This document shows positions 36,389 to 49,006 of a stretch of DNA of 64,000 nucleotides, piece after piece. The stretch comes from Sinotaia quadrata (taxonomy: Eukaryota > Mollusca > Gastropoda > Architaenioglossa > Viviparidae). Position 1 is the first letter of the stretch; each line of letters begins with the position of its first letter. The position numbers and the translations under genes were made by a program. The stretch is from positions 109,173,635-109,237,634 of the forward strand of contig CM054180.1 in NCBI GenBank assembly GCA_028829895.1. Direction: 5' to 3'. The notes under the pieces are model-generated. The model was not told the DNA's origin, did not search any database, and saw only the letters and a list, made by a program, of their open reading frames with translations.

Positions 36389-37389
36389 CTAATTAAATTA
36401 TATATCAAAGTACTGACCAGTATAACTATTTATTTACTGATGTATCAATTAGGAAAAGATGAAACCATTATTTATTCATGTATAATTAAATGGGTTTTTT
36501 TTTTCAGTTTAGAATCATTTTGATTGTATGGAACAAGACCCAATATTTATGATAAATAACTGTTTGTATCGTATACTTATGGAATCGCAATTCTACTGCA
36601 GGGTTTGGGGGGTTCAAGTTTTGGACTTATGAGTCCCGAGTTTAGAGTTAGAACCTGACGTTAATTGCAAAGTAATATTTTGGGTTGCAAAGGGGGTTGA
36701 GAGACAAAAGAAGAAAAAAATAACCTTCTAGCACCAGCAAATCCTGGGATCGAATTCCACAGGTAAAGGAAATGTTTTCCTCGTAAGAAAGAAAGAAAAC
36801 GTACTCGACTGAAACTAGACCCTTTCAAAAGGTATTTGTAGTCAAATTCATAGGACAACTGTTCTAAAGTTTACAGTTTACCTTAGTAGCGTTTTCATCT
36901 GTTAATAATCTAGAATTGGTGTAGTGACTGTAGTCGATCAGAAGACGAGTTTGGTTTCGTCATTTCAGTTCCGAGTGCCCGACTGAAAGCCAGAACACTT
37001 GTACGTGTACTTCAAATCTATTCAACATTCTTTGAACAGGGGAACGGGGAAGTCAACCTGGCGCCTACCGTAAGACGAACTTCCGCTGCCGAGGAAAGTG
37101 GAGGGAGGGTTGTGATGGGGTGTTCGGAAATTAAATAGCCGTAACGTAACCTGGCGACTAAAACACACACCGGTTCCAGTTCGCCACCGAGTGAGCTGCA
37201 TCTTGAGATAGTCTGAATTTTATTTACTTAAACTGGTGGAACAATCTTCGCCAATTCTCATTAGCCAGGCCCTAATTAGCGAAAATTATTTCAGTAAACC
37301 TTCGCGAATCCTGGATTCAGTTCCCATCTGTTGCTGTTTCCTGACTAGTATAGCCATGTAACAATCTAGGCGACTAGGAGATAGGTATT
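36389..37389. other. Intergenic, no feature seen
   Basis: No recognised repeat. A GC-richer stretch at 36990-37210 has no coding signal. Confidence 0.5.
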
Positions 37390-37855
37390 GTACACGTTCT
37401 TCATTTTCAACGTTCATTTTTACGCCCTTCAGACTCATGGGAAAACGGTTTTGTTATGAAATGATAGCCGATAAACAGACATATATATACTACTACTATT
37501 ATTATTATTATATCGTTAGTAGTGGCAGCCGCAAAGAGAGGGGTGGGGGGGTGTGAGTGGGTGTGAAAAAGAAGATAGATATTGTACGCGTTCCTCATTT
37601 TCAACGTTCATTTTTACGCACTTCAGACTCAGGGGGAAACGGTTTTGTTATGAAATGATAGCCGATAAACAGAAATTGCTTTAACACTAGCTTTGTTTTA
37701 TATTATGAAATGAAAGCCGATAAACAAAAACTGATTTAACACTAACATTGTGACGTAGTTGTAGGGGGCGCTTCCGGCTTTCGCGCACTAACATTGTGAC
37801 GTAGTTGTAGGGGGGGGCACTTCCGGCTTTCGCGCACTAACATTGTTAACTTGAG
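37390..37855. repeat. Duplicated block and short tandem copies
   Basis: A block containing ATTTTCAACGTTCATTTTTA, CAGACTCA and GTTATGAAATGATAGCCGAT occurs at about 37397-37480 and 37587-37670, with a shorter derivative near 37700. It is followed by two and a half copies of GCACTAACATTGTGACGTAG plus a G-rich CTTCCGGCTTTCGC tail (37738-37850). Confidence 0.88.
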
Positions 37856-37873
37856 ATTTTCTGTTCTTCTTAG

Positions 37874-39527
37874 ACGCAATCTGACTACTACATGGTGTGA
37901 CGCCAACGCCACCCTAGTTATTGGTTATGATTATTATTATTTAATCATCCATAACTAATTACAAGTGATGAAAATCTCAATTGATGTTATGTATATAATT
38001 CTCCAGAAGACACCACTCGTCTCTCTCATTTGGCGTATATGCGGGCGTTGTAAACGTTTTCTCTCTTTCACAACATTAAAGACAAACATTTACCGTCTCA
38101 CACTATTTCCTTCTTAACAAAGAAGAAGATAAATCTGTCTTTTTATCTATATTTAGCGAGCCCCATCCACCCACTATCTCTCTAGCATATAGTTATCAAT
38201 ATGTGTAAGAAGGTCAATAAAGTTAACAATTAAGTCAACAATAAAATGTACAACATAATTATGAATATAACCAAAAGAACACTGACATTTACATCAAATC
38301 ACAACAATGTTCGATTAACATTAAACAATCGTTCAGTTTATCCTAGCACAGACATCAGCAGTCAAATGAACATAATATAATCAAGTTCATAGGCATAATT
38401 CATTCACAGAAATGAGAGTGGAGTTTTAGTGAAATAATTATAGTCAAAGTACATAACCTTTTCACGTGCTGTCACTAGAACGCGTTCACAATCACGCGGT
38501 TTGCAACAAGTCACTGTCTTTCTGATGACGGTACAACGTACTCCTTCCAGGCACATTATACAATTGTTCTAGAATCTTTGATGTGCTCTCCAACCACACC
38601 GCGGAGAATCATCCAGTGCTATCAAGCACCTCAGGGAGAATATTCCAGAATCTTCGTGTGCACTAATCAGCACACCATGATGAATGTTCAAGATACATTC
38701 ATTAATTCTCGAGACCAAACTTAAACCTTAATTTTCCGCCTTATTGGCTCTCGAACGGAATTCACAGGAATCAACTTACAGCTATATGTTTAATGATAAG
38801 TTCGATGACAATACTGGGTTCACACACCAATATGATCCGATAGAGTACGTAGTCACTGCAGTCTAAAGTGAATCAAAACATGAAAGATTAAAAAATGGTG
38901 TGCTTCTCTCTGCAAAAGCCAAATTAAGGCAGTGCTAAATTTCATTTCCGAAACTTTCTCTCCTTTCTCTCTTACAAAATTCTCAGCTTACAAAGCTTGC
39001 AACAATATTCATTAGCCTGATACACACGCAGCAAAAGAAATATAGCATCAATCAAAATTCACAAGTATAATGTACAATGTAATCAAATTAGTGAACATAG
39101 AAATAATGGTTCAATTACATAAAGCATTCTCCGATTCAAATCAGATGAATAGCAAGCATGTACGAAATATTTGTAAGTTCATTCTTTCTTTATCAGTCTG
39201 TTAACTTACCATAAGCTAACGATCATCTTTATGCCCGGGCTCAAGTTTCATTCAAATCAAAGTGATCAGAATATAGACTTTCTTCAACAAGGTAACTTTC
39301 GGTCCATTTCCATTGGATGAATTTGTTATAAACAAGTAAGATACTATTAGTCATCCAGTTATAACCGGTTTGGATTGCATCAGCAATTTCTGGCATATTC
39401 TCCACCTGAGTTGTTTACTTCAAAAATATCATCCTAAGCAGTGCCCAAAGTCGGGCCACATTAACATTTAACAATTTATATAACAATTAAGTTTAGAAAC
39501 AGGGATAGGTAAATTTACTCCGCCACA
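37874..39527 (-). mobile_element. LTR-like dispersed repeat, copy B
   Basis: Read on the minus strand it begins TGTGGCGGAGTAAATTTACC at 39527 and is homologous to copy A over its first several hundred bases. It has no coding capacity. A promoter-like TATAGATAAAA (near 38140) and downstream AATAATAATAA are in the order expected of an LTR. CTTAG flanks it at 37869-37873 and 39528-39532, a possible 5-bp target duplication. With those borders the end is GCGT rather than CA, and a TGTG...CACA border would end at 37896. The class is therefore inferred, not proven. Confidence 0.55.
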
Positions 39528-39599
39528 CTTAGATATGTTTTCAACTTGCATTATCTGTTCTCCTACACAGATACTATGGATTGTACTGATAAACAATTA

Positions 39600-40090
39600 T
39601 AAAGTATTGCATCTGTTTTTCTATCTTTACGTACCTTTCTCATGGTACGTGTCGATGCACAGTCTTGTAAATGCAACTACACGGTGTTGCATCTGTTTTT
39701 CTTTTGGTTGTATCTCTAATCTTCTGTGTCGCTAATCTTTCTCAGGGGTGTATTGATGTACAGACTTGGAAATGCAAATATACAGTTTTACATCTGGTTT
39801 TTCCCCCCGTATCACTAATCTTTCTCATGGCGTGTATTGATGTACAGTTTTGTAAATGCAAATATACAGTGATATTGCTTCACATCCTTCTATATCTCTA
39901 CTCTTGCAAACGTTAGTATTTCTTAAGGACTGTATTTATATGCAGTTTTGTGCATGCAACTTTACAGTGTTACTTCTTCTTAACGTCCTTGTCTATATCT
40001 CTAGTCTTGCAAACGTCAGTGTTTCTTAAGGACTGTATTGATGTGCAGTCTTGTGCATGTAACTTTACAGCGTTACTCCCGTTTTCATTT
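39600..40090. repeat. Degenerate tandem repeat, about 85-105-bp unit, 5 copies
   Basis: Copies are centred near 39650, 39750, 39835, 39935 and 40037. They share TGTATTGATGTACAG, CTTGTAAATGCAA and TACAGTGTTAC, followed by a pyrimidine-rich segment and TATCTCTAATCTT. Short frames through it are not genes. Confidence 0.85.
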
Positions 40091-40179
40091 CGCTATATCT
40101 CACGCAAAGATGCATATATCAGTCCCGAAGTACGTCAACCGCCGTATTACCCCCTCCTTCATTGTAATTAATAACTAGG

Positions 40180-40437
40180 CGACCTCTGGCTGACCAGCCT
40201 TAAAAAATCCTTAGGTGCCTAGAGACTGCACTCACCACTGTAATTTTTACAGTCTCCCGTGAATGTGCACTCTGTAAATCAACCTTGAACCCTGGAGGAA
40301 CCCTTGAAATAATTTTCAGGTCAGGGAACCCAGGCATAAAAATTACTATATCTACGATGCATATTTTTTCAATGACGATCTCTCGGGGAACCCCTAGCGA
40401 CCCTAGGATTCAGCGGAACCCCGGCTGAAAACCCCTG
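40180..40437. mobile_element. Possible non-autonomous hAT-like element end
   Basis: Reading the minus strand from 40437 gives CAGGGGTTTTCAGCCGGGG, then GGTTCC repeats with GGGTTCCCTGA and GGGTTCCTCC further in. This is typical of Charlie-type hAT ends. I do not find a convincing matching left end or 8-bp duplication, so it may be a one-ended remnant. Confidence 0.4.
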
Positions 40438-40669
40438 TTTATTTAGGGAGCAATTGTGTGACATCATCGACTGAAGTCATCCCTTGGATTAGACAAAATG
40501 CCAACATACTGCAGCACAAACAGGACGCGGAACAGTTTAACATATTAAGTATCTTCACTTTGTCATTAAACACTATTGGTAAAATATTCCAAGGAGTTAA
40601 ATGTTAATGACTTGTTAAAAATCAAAAGTTAATCATTTTATTAGCCTATCTCTCTCTCTTTCTCTCACT

Positions 40670-40700
<31 letters not shown>

Positions 40701-43700
40701 AATGTTTGCTCTATTATGCTGGTTTCAAACACTGCGTTTTGTTAGATTAATCTTTGTGCAGTTTAACAGCGAAAAATCGGGGGTGTGGTGGGGGAAGAAA
40801 TAAATCAAAAAACAAGCAAAAAGAAGACCCAGTTCTTTTATTATGTTAATCTGTTCACAATTCCGACTTATTAAACAGTGCTGTCACCCCATCCCCCTTG
40901 ACTTTCTTTAGACTTGTGACTTACCTGCGATATCGCAACTAACGCTTCTTCGACCGATTCTATGCACACAAAGCAGTAGTCAGTCCTTACTCTCTTTCAC
41001 TTTTGTAATACCACTCAAATGCTGCTTTAAGCGTCGCTGTTTCGAGTCTCAGCAAGAGTGGGAATAGTGTACAGGATTACCTGTACACTTGATTACCTGC
41101 TCCTGTTGCAGGTAAACTCTTCCAGTTCTCCATTAGTTTCGGATAATGATCCCATACCCGACGCATACATGTACACGCACATTAAAGGGAGCAAAGATTT
41201 AAATAGCAAATCATGCAAATTACTACTCCCTCTTAAATCAATCGTCACCGATAAATAATATATATTTAAAGAAATGACCTGTGCTGTGCGAACCGTGACC
41301 CACTAACCTAATAACCCATAAATCCGCCATGCACAAGCCGCCAGGTATCCAGACAGCTTTGACATGTTCGGTGACAATTGCTTGTTTCTGCTTCAGCTGT
41401 CGAAATCACTTCGAAAGCCCGCGCAAAATCAGTGAAAGTCACTTACTCCTCTTTATCTTTAGTACACTTCTGCCAAGCTTCCCTCCCTTTGTTCTTTCTT
41501 TATCGACTGCACTCCCCCAAACAGAAGTGTCTACGTGTAGGCCTACTTGGTGAAGATAGCAACAATAAATAGGTATTATTAATCCTATGTTCAGAACAAA
41601 TGCACTGCTGTGTCTAAAGTTTCGATAAGCACATTCATACAATCATAGGTATTATTTTTACTACTGACTACATCGGTTAAAGTTCACCGGTTATACTGTT
41701 CAATTAAAACATGTAGACTTATCAAGCGTCTATACAAACTCGTGTGGGTAATAAAGCAATATAGGCCTATTCTTGTCGTTAAATAATTAAACTGAAAGAC
41801 AAATGGTGCATACGACAACCCAAACGTAACAAACTGCTCCTTACAGTGGTCGCTAAAACTGAAGTCGAGAAAAACAAAATCTTCACCCCCGAATAGCACA
41901 CTAGCCATGGTAAGAAGCGATCTTCTTTCGTCTCTTTGCACAATCTGGCCAACGTAACTCATACAAACGTGTTCGGATTGCAAACAGTTTAAAATAAACA
42001 ATACAACAAATTCACTTACTGTTCAAAGCACAGACCAAGTAAGGGCAATCGAACTTTTCTGCCGGCTTTGATACCAATCAAAAGCAGCATAGCCAACTTC
42101 AGTACAAGTACACCCACAAAACAGCTACGAGATGTGCGTTATGTGTTTGGAAAACGCCCACATTTTACATTAAACAGAGCGGAGAAGATCGAGGCAAAGG
42201 ACACACATGCTGAACGTCTGTACTCTAGGAAATGTGCATCTGTCAAAGGACGATTATTGTGTACATGAACTTTTCTTACGGAAGTGAAATAAGCGTCATC
42301 TCTAGTAACTTATATGCATGCATTCGTGCTTATTTTTATTGATTATAAACTTCATACGTGTAGTCACTTACACTACCAAACGTAAGCTACAACAAATAAA
42401 CTTAATTTGTTTTTAAATTATATTACTATTAACTTTTATAAATTCTGTACCAGTGTTACGTGAAACTCAATGATTCAAAATAATAATTGGAATCGGCCAC
42501 ATCTCAGGATATTTATATCCTTAATTAATTATTTATATAATTATTATAAAATCCTTTTAAAAATACAGTAATTGTATTATATCATCCATATTATTCTTGA
42601 ACTAAGGTGGATTATTTATTAAAAAAAACAAACATAAAAGACTTAGTTGGGGGGGGGGGCAATTAAAAAAAATGTAGTCAAGCAGTAACACAATTATAGG
42701 TACAGCCTTCGAGTAATGAAGCTAATTAAATCCTCACCAATTATACATCCCATCTTCTCTGCATGATGTACTTTTTTCCTCCCAAACACCCTCCCAATGT
42801 ATATTAACCTCAGCTGACAACACACACACACTTAAAAACCTTCATACTATTTTTTTGCAAAGGTCCTTGCTGACAAAGTGGATTAGTTCAAACACTGCTG
42901 AATTCCTGGCGACACTATAGGCCTATGTATTAAATCTGAAAAAAATATTCAACGTTAGGTGAACTTCTCTCTCTTCAAATCACTACTGAACCGAGTGGAA
43001 GATATTTTCCTCCATAACTAAGACGAGAATGAAAATTTTAAAACCTAGCAGAAAAGGAAATGTTAATCAATGCATCAGGATCAGCTGTGTACTTATTGTC
43101 GTGTTGCTGTGCTCTGGCGGGGCGCGTGTTAATTCTAGTTGTGACCAGACTGCGAAATATAGTGCACACAGCTTCATTCTCTTCTGACACATAACAAGAT
43201 GATAGCAAATCGTGGTGATGAAGGGATTATTATCTATTACCGTACAACGAGTGGTTTGAGTTCGTTCTGTCTCGGTGCTCACGCAAGCATTGGTACAAGT
43301 CAACTTGATTAATTTGACGGACTGCGATCGAAAATTAAACAAAAATAAATAAATCACGTTACGTTGCTGCATGCAGACAGGAACGTGCTACTGAGCCCCA
43401 CTACCACAGCGAACATAATAAAGTGTGACTCGCGTGCCAATGAAGAGCAGCTTCCAACGAAAGAATTGGAACTCTCACACGTTTTACCGCGTAATTGTAA
43501 ATGTAGGTCCTACTGCTGTCTTGCACGCAAGCCTACCTCTGCCCACATCATTACAATGTAGAGGTGGTCACGCGGGATTTCAAAAACAACGAAAGCAGTC
43601 GAAGAGGGATTGAGGAGTGTCGATAGGGCACCCACACCCAAGTTATTTTAAATATAACATGTAAAATTAGGTGGTATGGTCAATTTAAATACTCACATTA

Positions 43701-43804
43701 CTTTTTCAAATTCTTTCTTTTGCTATTAAGGCTGTTTCAGTGTTGTTGTTTTTTAAAAATCATTAATAATTTTGTGGATTTTTACAATAATCATAATAAT
43801 GGTG
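40438..43804. other. Intergenic, no gene recognised
   Basis: Mostly AT-rich with a CA run at 40671-40697 and a poly-G stretch near 42649. A minus-strand frame with ATG at 41909 in a strong ACCATGG context is followed about 55 bp on by a donor-like CACTGTAAGG. It could be a first exon but has no recognised partner. Confidence 0.45.
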
Positions 43805-44060
43805 ACTAATGATAGCACTTTAACTTTCGTAATAAAACAATGTCTAACTAAGCACTATACACAAGAAAAGACTAATGATAGTGCTTTAACTTCATTATAA
43901 AACAATGTCTAACTAAGAACTATACACAAGAAAAGACTAATGATAGTGCTTTAACTTTCGTAATAAAACAATGTCTAAGAACTATACACAAGAAAAGACT
44001 ATATGATAGCGCTTTAACTTCCATAATAAAACAATGTCTAACGAAACAATATACACTCAC
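43805..44060. repeat. Minisatellite, about 60-bp unit, 4 copies
   Basis: Units share GACTAATGATAGTGCTTTAA, CTTTCGTAATAAAACAATG, TCTAACTAAG and TATACACAAGAAAA. Confidence 0.9.
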
Positions 44061-44360
44061 AAAAAAAAAAAGAAACGCGGTAAATTGCAAGACAAAATAA
44101 ACATTTAAAAAATTGCATAACAAAATAAACATATACATTAAAAAAAAATATAGGTAACATAATAATTATGTAAAGTAACAAAATCAGGAATAAACATGTA
44201 AGTAAAGCTGGTTTAGTTTATTAGTGGTCTAGGGTGAGAGTTGTTGCTGCTTGGAACAATCCCAAGGGCAGGAGAAAAAAAGTTTTTAAATTCTAATCTG
44301 CAAAGTAAGGCTAGACCCTAACACTAGTAACAGCACTGACTCCACAACACTCACCAGCTT

Positions 44361-44420
44361 CAATTAATAACAAACTTTGTTATTATTGGTCATTGCTGCA
44401 GCAAAGTTTATTATTAATTG
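44361..44420. repeat. Near-perfect 19-bp inverted repeat (hairpin)
   Basis: CAATTAATAACAAACTTTG at 44361-44379 pairs with CAAAGTTTATTATTAATTG at 44402-44420 with one mismatch around a 22-nt loop. Function unknown. Confidence 0.75.
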
Positions 44421-46506
44421 AATCCATGCTGATTTTTATACCTCCCTAAAGTAAGAGTACATTTACTCCAAGGCTCAGTTAATTACACCTTTTAGTTTTT
44501 ACAACAATGTTAATTTGTTATTTGCTCTTTCTCTCCCCAAAATATAATTTATCTCTCTATTTACCCCCACCCCCCACCCCCTCTCTATCTGTCAAACATG
44601 AAAAGATAGTGAGTGTCACATAAACTACCAAATTTAGGAGTAAAAAATAAACTATTAAATTTATAAAAACCTAGCTTAATTAAAATCAAGGCAAGATGGT
44701 AGTAATTTTTTTTTTTAATTTTAGACTATAGAGACAAGCAGGACAGTCATGTGAAAGTGGGGCAACATTAACAATGTCAACGATTTCAAACATTTTAGTG
44801 TCATACAAGGCAAAAGGACTACGCTATTGTGATAAATCTATTTATACAAACAATAATGATAGGAAATGCTGACCCAGAAAAAGTGTACATTTGCTAATCT
44901 CATACATGATTCATTATTTTCTAGAAAAAAAAATTATAATGATTATTATAAATTAATCAAATGCTGCAATGTGTTAATTTGCAATAACATTTTTAGGTAC
45001 ATCTGATGAGGACCAATTATTTCCATTCACAAAGTCATATACATGTGTCAGGACCGAGTATTTCTAATTATAAATGTGTAGTTTATTTCAGAACAATTTG
45101 TAAGTTTAATCTGACTGTATTAGTGAAACCAGTCAATGCAAAATTTCTCAAAAGCACACTGAAGCAATGTAAAATATCACGAGTGCTTATTAACATCCAT
45201 TTTCCACTCTTCCTATGTATAACTCAAACAACATATTTACATATTGACCCTAAAGTGAGGATGTCCCACTGACTAATACCAAAGACCAAACATCACTCAT
45301 CACTATGTGCAAGACAAAAACATTTAAATACATTATTAAGAGGAAATGTTTTACTCAGAACTACTTGTTCACAATAAAATTAATTTTATTTTCATAAACT
45401 ACAAACAATGGTTGATGCAGCATGTAGGTTACTCTTTTGTATTTGTATTAGGACTAGAGGCCATCTGCTGGGAGCTATTATTCCAGCTGGCTTTATCTTG
45501 ATTTTTTTTTAAATAGATTAGTAACAGATCAGACAGATGAAAATTATAAAATTAATGAAGAATATGGGGAGCTTTGCATCTGTCAAGGTACTGATCACAC
45601 ATGCAGAGGTTTGGGGTTTTGCCCAGTCCTGGACATCAAGATTGTTATTCATCAACGCTCATCTATTCCCTAGTTTATGAATGTTGGGCTAAGTGGCCAT
45701 GATTATAAGTAGTTGGAGCTAGGCCTAAGAAATTCCCCAATATGAAACTGTTTAAGACTAAGAGTAAGAGTCTTTATTTCTTTTTTATGAGCATATAGGT
45801 CAAGTTAGTTCAATAACTGAAGTTTACTGTTTTATTTCATTAATCATTCAACAAGTACAAGCAAGATTTGTAATTTCCCCATATTTTACTCTAGTTAATT
45901 TCAAATTATTTTATAAACATACATATGCTCATGCATATCTACATATTGCATGCATACAAATTAACACTGTACCCCATTATCCTAGATCTGCTATAGTGTT
46001 TGTCAAAGTGAAATCAGTGACCAAGGAAACAAAGATAAGAAAGCAAACAGTCGAAAGTTTCGAATTTTGAGTACTTTGTAAAATAACAGATAATACATGT
46101 AAATGAAGTAAGTAGCTTATATTTTTTTTTAATTTCTAACTGTTAAAATATAGTTCATAGTTTCTGTTCTGTATAAAAGTTCAAATGTTACTGTCACAAG
46201 TTTATTTATTCAAGTGAATGTACAATTCTACAACAAGATACTGTATGTAAAAGAAAACTATGTTCTGTAGTTACAAAAAAGAGCACAGAATACTCCAAAA
46301 ACTTTTTGAGTGGCTTGGTACAGAAAACAAATTTTTCATGTGAATATATAAGAAAGATGTGTACATGGTCAAAGAGTATCCATCACTACAAATACACATG
46401 CTACATGCCAAAATCATCAGCAGTAATCACATTCAAATAGAGAAAATGTACACAAGTTCATATTACACAAACACTTAAAAGTTTTCTGTGAATGTATGTC
46501 TTAGCC
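44421..46506. other. Intergenic, no feature seen
   Basis: AT-rich sequence. An 88-codon frame at 45006-45272 has no recognised domain. Confidence 0.5.
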
Positions 46507-49006
46507 CAGGGGTGTACAATAGGTGGCCCACAGGTCACAACCTGACCTGCCAGGCCAGTCAGTGTGACCCTCGCTAACTGTTTATTTTTTGCAATTTCAA
46601 TTTTTTTTTCTGTTACAAAGACAAATTTTACAGTATTTGAAACTACCATACAAAATGTCAAGGTCAGGGACATCAAACTTTTTACTCTCTAGCGAGTATG
46701 CTACAGCAGCTACACAAAATCTTGAATTCAAAGGTTGAAGAGCTTTTTACAGTTACTGTTGGTGATTGCTGGTAAGTTTTTAATAAAATGTAGTAATTTT
46801 ATTTATTTGAAATGGTAACCCAATGCTGTGTGCATTAAAAATTACTTGCATGGGTGATAATACCAGTGGTTGTCTGATCATATTCATAGCTAAGATGTTT
46901 ATATTCAATAGAGCTTATCAATGTATTTAAACCTCCATCAGCCTCAGAGTTAACACCTATTTATCAGTTATTTTGTTGTATTTTGGACATTTATCATGCT
47001 CATATCAAATAAACACTGAAAAAAACCATATAAAATTAAATACTCACCTGTTTAACTGAGAACAGTCATGAAATTAGTCAGCCCAACAGCAGGTATACAG
47101 TGTAATTAGCCAAATACTACTGCGAAGGGAAGTGCTAACAAATTTTAAAATAAATTTGTTCTGAATGCTTAAATTTAATTTCCGAGTCAAAATGGCAAAT
47201 GTGCTAATTATACCCTGGCACAGTGTCAGCTAATTGCACTCTTTGAGCTCTTCCCTTTTGCCTTTGGGATAATTCAAACTGTTTTAATATTTTTCATATT
47301 TTATGCAGGTATAGATGTTTGCTGCTAAAAACTGAAAGAAAACTCTGAACTTGTAACAAAGCTTAGCTTCAAAATCTGTGAATCAATCACAGAAAATGGG
47401 AAAACCTTCAGTGATGAGAATTCATAAAAAGTTGCTTGGACATATTTACTGATTCTGCATGTCCTGAAAAGAAGCATTTATTGCAGCAAACCAGTCTGTC
47501 TGTTTTACTGTGTCACGCAGGATAAATCAACTTGCAGAAAATAATGAAGAGACTTCATTAGAGGATAGAGGATAAACAGATGTGCAGCATATAGTTTGGC
47601 TCTTGATGAAAGCACAGATATACATAACACTGCACAATTGGTTGTACTTGTACGAGGAGTTACTGACAATTTTGAAATCACTGAAGAATTTTTGGACATG
47701 GCCAGTATGTCTTCAACAACCACTGGACAAGACATTAGTGAACAAGTCTTGAATTTGATGGAGAAGTTTCAACTTGACCCTTCTAAACTGTGTGGCCTGA
47801 CAACTAATGGAGCACCCTCCATGACAGGTAGAACCTATGGATTCACCAGGAAATTTTTGAATACCATCAGTTCACATGGGGTTATGGTGAATCACTGCAT
47901 TATACACCAGGAAAGCTTGTGCACAAAAGTACTTGGGTTTACAGGTGTTATGAAAGATGTTGTTCAATGTCTGAACTACATTCATGCTCAAGGACTGAAT
48001 CATCAGCAATTTAAGGCCTTTTTATAAGAACTTGACTCTGATTATCCTGATGTTGTGTACTATTCTGCAGTGCATTGGCTCAGCAGAGCTGCAACTTTGA
48101 AAAGTTTTTGGAATCTAAGAAAGGAGATCGAATCATTCATGATAAATAAGCAACAAGATGTTGCTTATTTAAGTGATGATGACTGGTTAAATGACATTGC
48201 TTTCCTAACTGACATCCCACAAATCTTTCAGATTTAAATGTTAAACTGCAAGGCAAAAGTCAGTTGGTGAACAAGATGTTGAAAAGAAACTACAACTTTT
48301 TCAGACTCAGCTAAGTAGAACAGCACTCACTCATTTTCCCAGTCTAGCTGTCAGAAAAGCAGAAGTGCAAAATTTGGATTGTTCCAAATATGCTGAAAGT
48401 GTTGGCAAGTTGCGTGCTGAATTTACAAGCAGATTTGCTGATTTCAAGAAATGTGAAACTGAGTTCAAGCTGTTTTCTCAGCCATTTGACATGGCACCTT
48501 AAGACAATCCTGATTGCTATCAAATGGAGCTGATAGATTTGCAGTTTGATATGGACTTGAGAATAGCATATGATTGACTTGGTAACTTTCTACGAAAACT
48601 ATGTAAGTGGAAAGCATCCACATTTGCAGCAATATGCCAGGAAATGACATCATTTTTTTGGCAGCACATATTGTTGTGAGCAGTTCTTCTCAAGAATGAA
48701 ATTTATTAAAAATAGATACTGTATTCAACTCACAGGTGAACATCTGACCAGTCAGCTTCGAATTGCCACCACATCAGTCAGAGTGGACATAGATAAGTTG
48801 TGTGAAAACACAAAATACCAAGTTTCACATTAATGAAAGTAAACTTTATTTTATTTGTCTTTATTGTTTAAAACTTTATTGACAATGTATTCATAACTCA
48901 ATATTACTAGTTGTAATTAGATCACATATTTTTGATGGTGACTGGCCCTAATTGTTGTTCCATTGTTTGAAAATGGCCCACCAATGAAAAATGTTGCACA
49001 CCCCTG
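46507..49006 (+). mobile_element. hAT-superfamily DNA transposon, 2.5 kb
   Basis: The element starts CAGGGGTGTACAA and ends, in reverse complement, CAGGGGTGTGCAA, which are hAT-type terminal inverted repeats (12 of 13 match). TCTTAGCC precedes it (46499-46506) and TCTTACAC follows it (49007-49014). These are 8-bp target duplications with two differences, as expected of hAT. The interior carries a decayed transposase of the GTF2IRD2/Charlie-like type. It lies between the minisatellite-rich region and VAV. Confidence 0.9.
47285..48833 (+). pseudogene. Decayed hAT transposase (GTF2IRD2/Charlie-like)
   Basis: The longest intact piece (47596-48024) encodes a hAT RNase-H-fold core beginning ALDESTDIHNTAQLVV and containing GLTTNGAPSM. 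In related transposases that second motif is TTDGAP with a catalytic Asp; here the codon at 47806-47808 is Asn. One in-frame TAA (48025-48027) is followed in the same frame by the next core segment, including a VHWLSRAATLKSFW motif (48028-48234). A frameshift at about 48230 and more stops separate the C-terminal part, where a degenerate hATC dimerisation region reads to TAA at 48831. The N-terminal part before 47596 is broken by several stops. The gene cannot encode an active transposase. Confidence 0.88.

Noticed and set aside
41855..41909. Possible first exon on the minus strand, MASVLFGGEDF in a strong start context followed by CACT|GTAAGG
   Set aside because: No recognisable family and no downstream exon. 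The donor is only moderate.
47505..47735. Minus-strand 76-codon frame inside the hAT element
   Set aside because: Shadow of the plus-strand transposase remnant.
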